A stretch of DNA of 11,483 nt from JAABYT01 sp964194585 (GTDB lineage: Bacteria > Pseudomonadota > Gammaproteobacteria > HK1): assembly GCA_964194585.1 (NCBI GenBank), contig CAXMNG010000385.1:1-11483 (forward strand), in the 5' to 3' direction. The position numbers were made by a program, and so were the translations under genes. Within the stretch, counting starts at the first letter, position 1. Every line of letters starts with the position of its first letter. Below, piece after piece: positions 1 through 6,768 of this stretch. The notes beneath the pieces were generated by a model. That model was not told the DNA's origin. It saw only the letters and a program-made list of their open reading frames with translations, and made no database searches.

Positions 1-79
1 AGGTTAATTGGGGACAGATCTATTTTCCCTTCGGACGGTATCCGTCCGAAGGGAAAATAGATCTGTCCCCAATTAACCT
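1..79. repeat. Perfect 38-bp inverted repeat (palindromic element)
   Basis: Bases 1-38 are the exact reverse complement of 42-79, with a 3-base loop (TAT, 39-41) and no mismatch. The ends read AGGTTAATTGGGGACAG. The outer GGGGACAG is shared in type with the palindromes at 8329-8351 and, as GGGGTCAG, with those near 8273 and 9690. The element lies 40 bp past the stop codon of the minus-strand YbdK-family gene. It has no T-tract, so it is not a typical rho-independent terminator, although its RNA would fold strongly. Such palindromes often accompany RAYT transposases; no transposase is present here, so that assignment is inference. The left limit may be cut by the window edge. Confidence 0.85.
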
Positions 80-106
80 GTCCCCAATTAACCTCCCCAA
101 TTAACC
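64..106 (-). repeat. Tandem short repeats abutting the palindrome
   Basis: Read on the minus strand, the unit GGTTAATTGGGGACA occurs at 79-93 and 64-78. A shortened copy lacking the final CA occurs at 94-106. The 64-78 copy is itself the outer end of the right arm of the inverted repeat, and an inverted copy is at 2-16. The array therefore looks like successive duplication of the element's terminus. It lies directly after the stop codon of the YbdK-family gene. Confidence 0.8.
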
Positions 107-119
107 CGCCCCCATTTCT

Positions 120-1250
120 TTACAGCCCGTGCATGGTGTCCTCGATGAGCATGTCGACCACCGCCTTCAAGGCCTCCTCATCGCTGGCGCCCTCGGAGCG
201 CGCTTGGGCGTAGACGCTGATCTGGCGGTGGGCGCTGGTGCCGCGGGCCAGCACCTCGCGGGCGTGTTCGACCTCCGCCACGCAGCCGAAATATTCGGCG
301 TCGTCGCGGACCAGGGCGAGTATTTCCTCCAGTAGCTCGGGATAGGGAACCACGGCACCCCTGCCGAAATCCACCAGCCCGCGATCGATGCCGTAACGTT
401 GCGCTCGCCAGCGATTCTCGTTGGTGAGCATCGGCTCATAGCGCCGCCAGCGTTGATTGTTGAGCCGCAAGCGGTAAAGCATGCGCAGCCAGCAGCGGTA
501 AAGGGCGGCGATGCAAACGGTGTCCTCCAGCCGGGTGCAGATGTCGCATATGCGCATCTCGAGAGTCGGAAAGCGCACGCTGGGGCGCACGTCCCACCAC
601 AGCTTGGTGCCGTCCTCGATGAGCCCGGCGCTCACCAGCACGCGCACGTGACGGTCGAATTCGCCGAAGCTGTCGAACTGGGCCGGCAGACCCGTACGCG
701 GCATCTCGTCCCAGACGGCGATGCGATAGGACTTCAGGCCCGTGTCGTGCCCCTGCCAGAAAGGCGAAGAGGTGCTGAGCGCAAGCAGGTGCGGGAGGAT
801 GTAGGTGACCTGATTCATGATGTCGATGCGCAGATCGTCGTCTTCCATGGCGACGTGCACGTGCATGCCGGAGATCATCAGGCGCCGGACCACGTCCTGG
901 AGATCCTGCTCGATGACCTCATAGCGTTCCTTCGGCGTGCGCTTCTGGAGACCCCAGGTGGCGAAGGGGTGGGTGGAGGCGGCGATCATGGCGAGCCCGT
1001 GATCGCGGGCGACACCGGCCACGGTCTTGCGCAGATGCGCCAGGTCGTTTCGGGCCTCCGCGATGGACTCACAAACCCTGGTGCCGACCTCGATCTGGCA
1101 CTGGAGAAACTCCGGCGTTACCTGGCCTTCCAAGGCCTTCTCGCAGGCCGGGAGCATGGTCGGTGGCGCCTCGTGGATGAGGTCGCGGGAGTCCGCGTCC
1201 ACGAGCAGGTACTCCTCCTCGATGCCGACGGTGAAGCTGGGTTGTGGCAT
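120..1250 (-). CDS. ybdK: Carboxylate-amine ligase, glutamate-cysteine ligase type 2 (YbdK) family
   Basis: The 376-residue product is close to the usual length of YbdK-type enzymes (about 370). It opens with the family hallmark FTVGIEEEYLLVD (residues 6-18), whose acidic cluster belongs to the ATP/metal site of the glutamine-synthetase-like fold. Other conserved blocks are SGMHVHVAME (127-136), SSPFWQG (161-167), SYRIAVWDEMPRTGLP (174-189) and WWDVRPSVRFPTLEMRICD (218-236). E. coli YbdK has weak gamma-glutamyl-cysteine ligase activity in vitro; the physiological amine and acid are not settled for most members. No signal peptide is seen, so it is probably cytosolic. The ATG at 1250 gives the canonical N terminus but has only a poor, distant GAGG upstream. 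The gene diverges from the amino-acid importer, and the palindromic repeats follow its stop codon. The family call is firm; the substrate is not. Confidence 0.9.
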   Translation of the reverse strand: MPQPSFTVGIEEEYLLVDADSRDLIHEAPPTMLPACEKALEGQVTPEFLQCQIEVGTRVCESIAEARNDLAHLRKTVAGVARDHGLAMIAASTHPFATWGLQKRTPKERYEVIEQDLQDVVRRLMISGMHVHVAMEDDDLRIDIMNQVTYILPHLLALSTSSPFWQGHDTGLKSYRIAVWDEMPRTGLPAQFDSFGEFDRHVRVLVSAGLIEDGTKLWWDVRPSVRFPTLEMRICDICTRLEDTVCIAALYRCWLRMLYRLRLNNQRWRRYEPMLTNENRWRAQRYGIDRGLVDFGRGAVVPYPELLEEILALVRDDAEYFGCVAEVEHAREVLARGTSAHRQISVYAQARSEGASDEEALKAVVDMLIEDTMHGL

Positions 1251-1377
1251 GGCGAGCGCTGACGGTGCCTCGGCAGGAATTGCAAGATTCGCGAGCCCGA
1301 TGGGCCCGGGTTGACGGAATCATAGCCCACGCCGGGATCCTCTGTTGGACTGCTCTCCGGGCGCTTGCGGGGCAGCC

Positions 1378-1406
1378 TTGAGGGGCTTTGGGGGGTGTGA
1401 TAGCTT
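1378..1406 (+). promoter_or_regulatory. Weak candidate sigma-70 promoter for the importer operon
   Basis: TTGAGG (1378-1383) is followed after exactly 17 bp by TAGCTT (1401-1406), with an extended -10 TG at 1398-1399. The hexamers match the consensus at four and three of six positions. It would give a leader of roughly 110 bases before the binding-protein start at 1527. The divergent spacer 1251-1526 must hold promoters for both flanking genes, but no convincing operator, sigma-54 site or riboswitch was found, and no clear minus-strand promoter. Treat this as a guess. Confidence 0.25.
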
Positions 1407-1526
1407 CTGGTCCCCTACCTCGGGCTTCTGCGATGAATAAGGGCGGCCAATACTGAGCCTCCCGCGTCAGAGACCCGCGAGTTTTCTGCATTTGCAACAA
1501 TCAAAGAAGTAGATAAAGAGGAGTTC

Positions 1527-2546
1527 ATGATGAATCTCGTCAAATGGATCGCTGCCGCTGCGGTGCTGTCAGTGGTCGCGGGGGGCGTTCAGGCCAGCAC
1601 CTTGAGCGACGTCAAGGGCAAGGGCTTCATCCAATGCGGTGTGAGCCAGGGCGTGCCCGGATTTTCGAATCCCGATCAGTCCGGCAACTGGACCGGCATC
1701 GACGTAGACATTTGCCGCGCGGCCGCCGCCGCCGTGTTCGGCGACGCCAGCAAGGTGAAATACACGCCGCTCTCCAACAAGGAGCGCTTCACTGCGCTGC
1801 AGTCCGGGGAGATCGACATTCTGTCCCGGAACACCACCTGGACTCTGGTCCGCGATACCGCCCTGGGGCTCAACTTTGCCGGCGTCAACTACTACGACGG
1901 CCAGGGTTTCATGGTGCGCAAGGATCTCGGTGTGAAGAGCGCCAAAGAGCTCGCCGGCGCTGCCGTGTGCGTGACCATCGGTACCACCACCGAGCTCAAC
2001 ATGGCGGACTTCTTCCGTGCCAACAACATGGATTACAAGCCCGTCGTGTTCGAGAAAGCCGACGAGGTCGTGGCTGCCTATGATGCGGGCCGTTGCGACG
2101 TGTACACCACGGACCGTTCGGCGCTCGCCGCCCAGCGCTTGAAGCTCAAGAACATGGACGCCCATATGGTGCTGCCGGAAACAATCTCCAAGGAGCCCCT
2201 GGGCCCAGTGGTCCGCCACGGCGACGATCAGTGGCTGGACATCGTCAAGTGGAGCCTGTACCTGATGGTGGAAGCCGAGGAGAACGGCGTAAACCAGGCC
2301 AATGTTGATAACCTGAAGGCCAGCACCAAGGATCCCATCCAGCGCCGCATCCTGGGCATGGAGGGAGATCTGGGCAAGAATCTGGGTGTCGCCAACGATT
2401 GGGGTTACCAGATCATCAAGCAGGTCGGCAACTACGGCGACGTATACGACAAGCACGTCGGGCCGAACACGCCGGTGGGACTGGCGCGCGGTGTCAACGC
2501 CCTGTGGACGAACGGCGGCTTGCAGTACGCTATGCCTGTGCGTTGA
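1527..2546 (+). CDS. aapJ: Polar amino-acid ABC transporter, periplasmic binding protein (AapJ/BztA type)
   Basis: The 339-residue product begins with a Sec signal peptide: basic MMNLVK, a hydrophobic stretch at about 7-20, and an A-type cleavage site after VQA (residue 23). The mature protein is a family-3 solute-binding protein. GFIQCGVSQGVPGFSNPD (33-50) and WTGIDVDICRAAAAAVFGD (55-73) give the typical first lobe. LSNKERFTALQSGEIDILSRNTTWTLVRD (82-110) carries the ligand-contacting Arg/Asp region of Aap/Bzt proteins. The length matches AapJ/BztA rather than the shorter (about 260-residue) GlnH/HisJ proteins. The likely role is capture of glutamate, glutamine, aspartate and other L-amino acids for the permeases encoded next. 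The start has an AGAGG ribosome site at 1517-1521, five bases from the ATG; a second ATG at 1530 is possible. This same GAGGAGTTC leader recurs before the first permease gene. Confidence 0.93.
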   Translation: MMNLVKWIAAAAVLSVVAGGVQASTLSDVKGKGFIQCGVSQGVPGFSNPDQSGNWTGIDVDICRAAAAAVFGDASKVKYTPLSNKERFTALQSGEIDILSRNTTWTLVRDTALGLNFAGVNYYDGQGFMVRKDLGVKSAKELAGAAVCVTIGTTTELNMADFFRANNMDYKPVVFEKADEVVAAYDAGRCDVYTTDRSALAAQRLKLKNMDAHMVLPETISKEPLGPVVRHGDDQWLDIVKWSLYLMVEAEENGVNQANVDNLKASTKDPIQRRILGMEGDLGKNLGVANDWGYQIIKQVGNYGDVYDKHVGPNTPVGLARGVNALWTNGGLQYAMPVR

Positions 2547-2549
2547 GCG

Positions 2550-2623
2550 CCAGCGCCTGAATCGCTGGAGTTCACGACCCGATGCGGGTCGGCTCCGGGC
2601 CCAGTAGAGCACCGGGCCCGGGG
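2550..2623 (+). promoter_or_regulatory. Three consecutive stem-loops between binding-protein and permease genes
   Basis: The 114-bp gap after the binding-protein stop holds three separate inverted repeats. CCAGCG/CGCTGG pairs 2550-2555 with 2563-2568. CGACCCG/CGGGTCG pairs 2575-2581 with 2585-2591 around a 3-base loop. CCGGGCCC/GGGCCCGG pairs 2595-2602 with 2614-2621 and can extend by a G-U and a C-G pair. None is followed by a T-run, so full termination is not expected. In many binding-protein transporters, hairpins at this position protect the upstream message from 3' decay or trim read-through, so that binding protein exceeds permease. That role is inferred here. Confidence 0.6.
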
Positions 2624-2660
2624 TCACGTCGAACAAGAATAAGTCACTCGGGAGGAGTTC

Positions 2661-3866
2661 TTGGCCGCGGATCCGGATCAACTTGCCGTTGCCATCGCTG
2701 CCCCACCGGCGAAGCCGCCAGTCTGGAACGATCCCGCCTGGCGGGCTGTGTTCTTTCAGGTGCTCGCGGTGGCCTTCGTCATCCTGGTGGCCGTGTTTCT
2801 GGTCAGGAATACGATGAGCAATCTGGAGCGTCAGGGTATCGCTTCCGGATTCGGATTCCTCGGCGCTACGGCCGGCTTCAGCATCGGCGAAACCCTCATT
2901 TCCTACCACGAAGAGAACACCTACGGGCGCACCTTCCTGGTAGGCGTGCTGAACACCATCTGGATTTCCGTCTGGGGCATCCTGTTTGCCACCATCCTCG
3001 GTTTCATCGTCGGCGTGGCGCGGCTTTCCAGCAACTGGCTGATTTCGAAGCTGGCGATGGTCTACATCGAGGTGCTTCGCAACATCCCGTTGTTGCTGCA
3101 GATCTTCTTCTGGTACTTCGCGATATTGCGGCCATTGCCGGGGCCGCGCCAGAGTCTGTCTCTGGGCGACGGTTTTTTTCTCAACAACCGCGGCCTGTAC
3201 TTCCCGCGCCCGGTGGCCGAAGAGGGTTTCTATCTGGTGACCGCGGCGCTCGTAGTGGGTGTCGTCGCATTTTTCATTGTGCGGCGCTGGGCCCACAAGC
3301 GTCAGGATCGAATCGGTGAGCAGTTTCCGCTCTTCTGGGCCGGGCTCGGCCTTATCGCCGGTATCCCGATACTGGCTTTTCTCGCCGCCGGGAGTCCGCT
3401 GCATTTCGACTACCCGGCGTTGACGGGTTTCAACTTCGATGGGGGCGCCGGGGTATCGCCGGAATTCTTCGCCCTGCTCGTCGCGCTTTCGGCCTATACC
3501 GCTACGTTCATCGCCGAAATCGTCCGCGCCGGTATCATGGCCGTGAGCCACGGACAGACCGAGGCATCGTACTCGCTGGGACTGCGCCGCGGAACCACCC
3601 TGCGTCTGGTGATCTTTCCTCAAGCGCTCCGCGTGATCATTCCACCGCTCACCAGCCAGTATCTGAACCTCACCAAGAACTCGTCGCTGGCGGCGGCTAT
3701 TGCTTATCCGGATCTGGTGCTGGTATTCGCCGGCACGACGCTCATGCAGACCGGTCAGGCGGTGGAGATCATCGCCATGACCATGGCGGTGTACCTGTTC
3801 TTGAGCCTGGTCATCTCGACGATCATGAACTGGTACAACAGGAAAATGGCCCTGGTGGAGCGTTAG
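2661..3866 (+). CDS. aapQ: Amino-acid ABC transporter permease 1 (AapQ/BztB type)
   Basis: This is a 401-residue inner-membrane permease of the His/Glu/Gln/Arg/opine group. The first membrane segment is at about 28-48. The permease domain resumes at TFLVGVLNTIWISVWGILFA (91-110), followed by the IEVLRNIPLLLQIFFWY block (136-152). The long insertion at about 155-265, with further hydrophobic segments, is typical of AapQ/BztB and absent from the shorter GlnP/HisQ. The EAA loop that contacts the ATPase is EASYSLGLRRGTTLRLVIFPQA (301-322). The start is TTG, supported by GGAGG at 2651-2655 with five-base spacing and by the lack of a good ATG before residue 52. The stop is one base from the next gene's ATG, so the two permeases are almost certainly translated as a unit. 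The partner permease forms the heterodimeric channel with it. Confidence 0.92.
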   Translation: MAADPDQLAVAIAAPPAKPPVWNDPAWRAVFFQVLAVAFVILVAVFLVRNTMSNLERQGIASGFGFLGATAGFSIGETLISYHEENTYGRTFLVGVLNTIWISVWGILFATILGFIVGVARLSSNWLISKLAMVYIEVLRNIPLLLQIFFWYFAILRPLPGPRQSLSLGDGFFLNNRGLYFPRPVAEEGFYLVTAALVVGVVAFFIVRRWAHKRQDRIGEQFPLFWAGLGLIAGIPILAFLAAGSPLHFDYPALTGFNFDGGAGVSPEFFALLVALSAYTATFIAEIVRAGIMAVSHGQTEASYSLGLRRGTTLRLVIFPQALRVIIPPLTSQYLNLTKNSSLAAAIAYPDLVLVFAGTTLMQTGQAVEIIAMTMAVYLFLSLVISTIMNWYNRKMALVER

Positions 3867-3867
3867 C

Positions 3868-4977
3868 ATGTCGGAGCAGATCGCGCATTACGCACCAGGA
3901 ACCCACCCGGACATGCCGGCACCGGCATCGACGGTCGGCCTGCGCGGCTGGCTCATGCACAATTTTTTGTCCACGCCGCTCAACATCGGGCTGACGGCAA
4001 TCTCCCTGTTTCTCGTTTATATCGCCATTCCACCGATCGTCGATTGGGCATTCATCGATGCGAGCTGGCGCGGCGAGACTCGGGAAGACTGTGATCGCGT
4101 CGGCGCCTGCTGGGTCTACATCCGCATCTGGTTCAAGCAGCTCATGTACGGGCGCTATCCGAATGAGGAGCTGTGGCGGATCAACACGGCCTACATCGTG
4201 CTCATTCTTGCCGCCATTCCTCTGTTCATGCGGACCTTCCAGTACAAGCACTGGATAGCGATTTTCCTGCTGGTCGGTTATCCGGTTTTCGCTTTCGTGC
4301 TGTTCTACGGCGATACCGCCGGGCTCGAGCTGGTCGAGACGCCGCTGTGGGGCGGCCTCTTCCTGACCCTGGTCATCGCCATCAGCGGCATCGTCGCGTC
4401 GCTCCCCATCGGCATTGTGCTGGCACTGGGACGACGCTCGAACATGCCCGTGGTGAGAGCCATATGCGTCGCCTTCATCGAGCTGTGGCGCGGCGTGCCC
4501 TTGATCACCGTGCTGTTCATGTCCTCGGTGATGTTTCCCCTGTTCATGCCCGAGGGTATGCATTTCGACAAGCTGCTGCGGGCTCTCGTGGGCGTCATGC
4601 TGTTTTCGGCCGCCTACATGGCGGAGGTCGTGCGCGGCGGCCTGCAGGCGATACCGAAGGGCCAGTTCGAGGCGGCCCAGTCGCTCGGCTTGAGCTACTG
4701 GAAGATGATGGGGCTCATCGTCATGCCGCAGGCGTTGAAGATCGTCATTCCCGGCATCGTCAACACCTTCATAGGGCTGTTCAAGGACACGACCCTGGTG
4801 CTCATCATCGGGCTGTTCGATTTTCTCGGTATGGCACAAGCGGTGGCCACGAATCCCGACTGGCTGGGATTCTATGTGGAAGGCTACGTATTCGTGGCAT
4901 TCGGATTCTGGATGTTCTGCTTCAGCATGTCCCGGTATAGTCAGCATCTGGAGCGCAAGCTGCACACGGGACATTAG
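3868..4977 (+). CDS. aapM: Amino-acid ABC transporter permease 2 (AapM/BztC type)
   Basis: The 369-residue membrane protein starts with an extended N-terminal half. Hydrophobic segments lie at about 37-60, 107-122 and 128-148, with a polar stretch at 61-105 between the first two. The conserved permease domain starts at LWGGLFLTLVIAISGIVASLP (160-180) and includes FIELWRGVPLITVLFMSSVMFPLF (203-226), the AapM/BztC signature region. The EAA loop is EAAQSLGLSYWKMMGLIVMPQAL (268-290). The C-terminal hydrophobic region, LIIGLFDFLGMAQA (312-325) onward, ends shortly before the basic tail. The length matches AapM/BztC, not the smaller GlnP/HisM. The ATG follows the upstream stop by a single base, indicating translational coupling. 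It pairs with permease 1 in the inner membrane. Confidence 0.92.
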   Translation: MSEQIAHYAPGTHPDMPAPASTVGLRGWLMHNFLSTPLNIGLTAISLFLVYIAIPPIVDWAFIDASWRGETREDCDRVGACWVYIRIWFKQLMYGRYPNEELWRINTAYIVLILAAIPLFMRTFQYKHWIAIFLLVGYPVFAFVLFYGDTAGLELVETPLWGGLFLTLVIAISGIVASLPIGIVLALGRRSNMPVVRAICVAFIELWRGVPLITVLFMSSVMFPLFMPEGMHFDKLLRALVGVMLFSAAYMAEVVRGGLQAIPKGQFEAAQSLGLSYWKMMGLIVMPQALKIVIPGIVNTFIGLFKDTTLVLIIGLFDFLGMAQAVATNPDWLGFYVEGYVFVAFGFWMFCFSMSRYSQHLERKLHTGH

Positions 4978-5018
4978 GCCCCCGACGAATCGGAGATAAA
5001 ACTCGAGGTATCAGCATC

Positions 5019-5816
5019 ATGATAGAAGAAGTGAGTGCCGAGGACCTGGCGCGACCGACCAGGCAAATGACGGTTTCCGATGAGGTCATGATTCAGATGA
5101 TCGATGTGCACAAGTGGTTCGGCCAGTTCCACGTGCTGAAAGACATCAACCTCACGGTAAACAAAGGTGAACGCATCGTCATTTGCGGGCCTTCCGGGTC
5201 CGGGAAATCCACCCTGATCCGCTGCCTGAACCGGCTGGAGGAGCACCAGAAAGGGCAAATCGTCGTCGAGGGCACCGAGCTCACCAACGATTTGAAGCAC
5301 ATCGAGCAGATCCGCCGCGAGGTGGGGATGGTGTTCCAGCACTTCAATCTGTTTCCGCATCTCTCAGTGCTGGAGAATCTCGTCCTCGCGCCCATCTGGG
5401 TGCGTAAGATGGCCCGCGGCGAGGCCGAAGACATCGGTATGAAATATCTGGAACGCGTCAAGATCCCCGAGCAGGCAAAGAAATATCCGGGACAGTTGTC
5501 CGGCGGACAGCAGCAGCGCGTCGCCATCGCCCGATCGCTGTGCATGAATCCGAAGATCATGCTCTTCGACGAGCCCACGTCGGCGCTCGACCCCGAGATG
5601 ATCAAGGAGGTGCTGGACGTGATTATCGAGCTGGCCCAGGAAGGCATGACCATGCTCTGCGTGACCCATGAGATGGGATTTGCCAAGATCGTCGCCAATC
5701 GCGTGATTTTCATGGACGGCGGGGAAATCATCGAGCAGAATGAGCCCCACGAGTTCTTCGAGAACGCGCAGCACGCGCGCACCAAATTGTTCTTGAGCCA
5801 GATACTGGCTCACTGA
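5019..5816 (+). CDS. aapP: Amino-acid ABC transporter ATP-binding protein (AapP/BztD type)
   Basis: This 265-residue ATPase energises the importer from the cytoplasmic face. All nucleotide-binding elements are intact: Walker A GPSGSGKST (57-65), Q-loop Gln107 in VFQHFNLFPH, signature LSGGQQQR (160-167), Walker B IMLFDEP (180-186), D-loop SALD (188-191) and H-loop His217 in VTHEMGF. The core is close to GlnQ/HisP. About 20 residues precede the usual start of the fold, so internal ATGs (residues 17 and 24, before MIDVHKWFG) are possible alternative starts; the ATG at 5019 has only a GAGG-like site about ten bases upstream. The gene follows permease 2 by 41 bases and is the last member of the operon, being followed by a strong terminator. 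Confidence 0.94.
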   Translation: MIEEVSAEDLARPTRQMTVSDEVMIQMIDVHKWFGQFHVLKDINLTVNKGERIVICGPSGSGKSTLIRCLNRLEEHQKGQIVVEGTELTNDLKHIEQIRREVGMVFQHFNLFPHLSVLENLVLAPIWVRKMARGEAEDIGMKYLERVKIPEQAKKYPGQLSGGQQQRVAIARSLCMNPKIMLFDEPTSALDPEMIKEVLDVIIELAQEGMTMLCVTHEMGFAKIVANRVIFMDGGEIIEQNEPHEFFENAQHARTKLFLSQILAH

Positions 5817-5864
5817 GTAAGAACAATAACAATCGCTAACAATAATAAAGCGAACCCAGTCACG

Positions 5865-5891
5865 GCCCGGCCACCAGCCGGGCTTTTTTTT
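5865..5891 (+). terminator. Rho-independent terminator of the importer operon
   Basis: The perfect 7-bp GC stem GCCCGGC (5865-5871) / GCCGGGC (5877-5883) encloses the loop CACCA and is followed at once by eight T residues (5884-5891). It lies 48 bases after the ATPase stop codon, in the direction of the importer genes. The AT-rich stretch before it (5817-5850) shows only AACAATA-like short repeats and no gene. Confidence 0.93.
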
Positions 5892-5922
5892 GCAGCACAA
5901 TCGACGAAAAGGAAATCCTTCC

Positions 5923-6768
5923 TTGCGCCACGGCAGCTATCGTTCACAGAACTCCCAGGGCACTCATCGTGTTGCCTACACGGAGTTCGGTGAGAGCGAC
6001 AATCCGCGCGTACTCATATGTGTGCACGGCCTGACCCGCAACGGCCGCGACTTCGACACTCTTGCCACCGCTCTCGCGGGGGACTACCGGGTAGTATGCC
6101 CTGACGTGGTGGGCCGGGGCGCGAGCGACTGGCTCGCGGATAAGAACGACTACGGTTACCCGCAGTATGTCAGCGACATGGTTGCCCTGGTGGCGCACTT
6201 GAATGCCGACAGCGTGCACTGGGTCGGCACATCCATGGGCGGCCTCATCGGTATGCTGCTGGCGGCCCGGCCCGGCAGTCCCGTCACGCGACTGGTCATG
6301 AACGATGTGGGCCCGTTGATCCCGAAAGCGGCTCTTGCGCGCATCGTCGCCTACGTGGGCGCCGATCCGCACTTTTCCAGCATGCAACAGCTGGATGTCT
6401 ATCTCCGGGAAATCTATGCGCCATTCGGACCATTCACCCATGCGCAGTGGCGGGGGCTGGTGCGCTCATCGGCGCGCGAACTGAACAATGGTGAAATCGG
6501 TCTCGCCTACGACCCCGATATCGCCGTGCCGTTGAAAGCGATGCCGCTGGAGGATATGGACATGTGGCCGGTTTGGAGCGCCGTCCAGTGTCCGGTTCTG
6601 GTCATCCGCGGTGATCGATCCGACGTGTTGCCGGCGGAGACGGCGCAGACGATGACCACCACGGGCCCGCGCGCGAGGCTCGACGTGCTGGCCGGCATCG
6701 GTCACGCGCCGACCCTCATGTCGGATGATGAGATCGCCCTGGTTGGCGACTGGTTACTGGATCGCTAG
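5923..6768 (+). CDS. Alpha/beta-fold hydrolase, substrate unknown
   Basis: With the TTG start at 5923 the product is 281 residues. The reading frame is open further upstream, but a TTG at 5890 would lie in the terminator T-run. The 5923 start has an AAAAGGA site at 5907-5913 with nine-base spacing. The fold is clear: HGLTRNGRDFD (35-45) supplies the HG oxyanion-hole motif, and GTSMGG (102-107) is the nucleophile elbow with Ser104. The acid is Asp234, or Asp231, in RGDRSDVL. The catalytic His is His261 in GIGHAP. No signal peptide is visible, so it is probably cytosolic. Ester, lactone and thioester hydrolysis are all possible and the sequence does not decide. It lies beyond the importer terminator, so it needs its own promoter or read-through, and it ends exactly where the convergent SSADH gene ends. 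Confidence 0.85.
   Translation: MRHGSYRSQNSQGTHRVAYTEFGESDNPRVLICVHGLTRNGRDFDTLATALAGDYRVVCPDVVGRGASDWLADKNDYGYPQYVSDMVALVAHLNADSVHWVGTSMGGLIGMLLAARPGSPVTRLVMNDVGPLIPKAALARIVAYVGADPHFSSMQQLDVYLREIYAPFGPFTHAQWRGLVRSSARELNNGEIGLAYDPDIAVPLKAMPLEDMDMWPVWSAVQCPVLVIRGDRSDVLPAETAQTMTTTGPRARLDVLAGIGHAPTLMSDDEIALVGDWLLDR

Noticed and set aside
1..120. CRISPR-like array from the tandem GGTTAATTGGGG units
   Set aside because: The units are directly adjacent with no spacers, only 13-15 bases long, and derive from the end of the neighbouring palindrome.
1251..1526. Sigma-54 promoter or riboswitch in the divergent spacer
   Set aside because: A GGCA...TTGCA-like string near 1272-1285 has the wrong GG-to-GC spacing (10 rather than 12). 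No extended conserved RNA fold was recognised.
1569..3869. 766-codon open frame on the minus strand across the binding-protein and first permease genes
   Set aside because: It is antisense to two well-supported transporter genes. Its translation is rich in His, Gln, Asp and Arg with no recognisable fold, as expected for the complement of GC-rich coding sequence.
3823..4974. 383-codon minus-strand frame over the second permease gene
   Set aside because: It lies entirely opposite a clear permease with an intact EAA loop. The predicted protein is low-complexity His/Glu/Gln/Asp-rich and has no family features.
5890..5922. Upstream TTG start for the hydrolase at 5890
   Set aside because: That codon lies in the T-run of the importer terminator and has no ribosome site. 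The TTG at 5923 has AAAAGGA at proper spacing.
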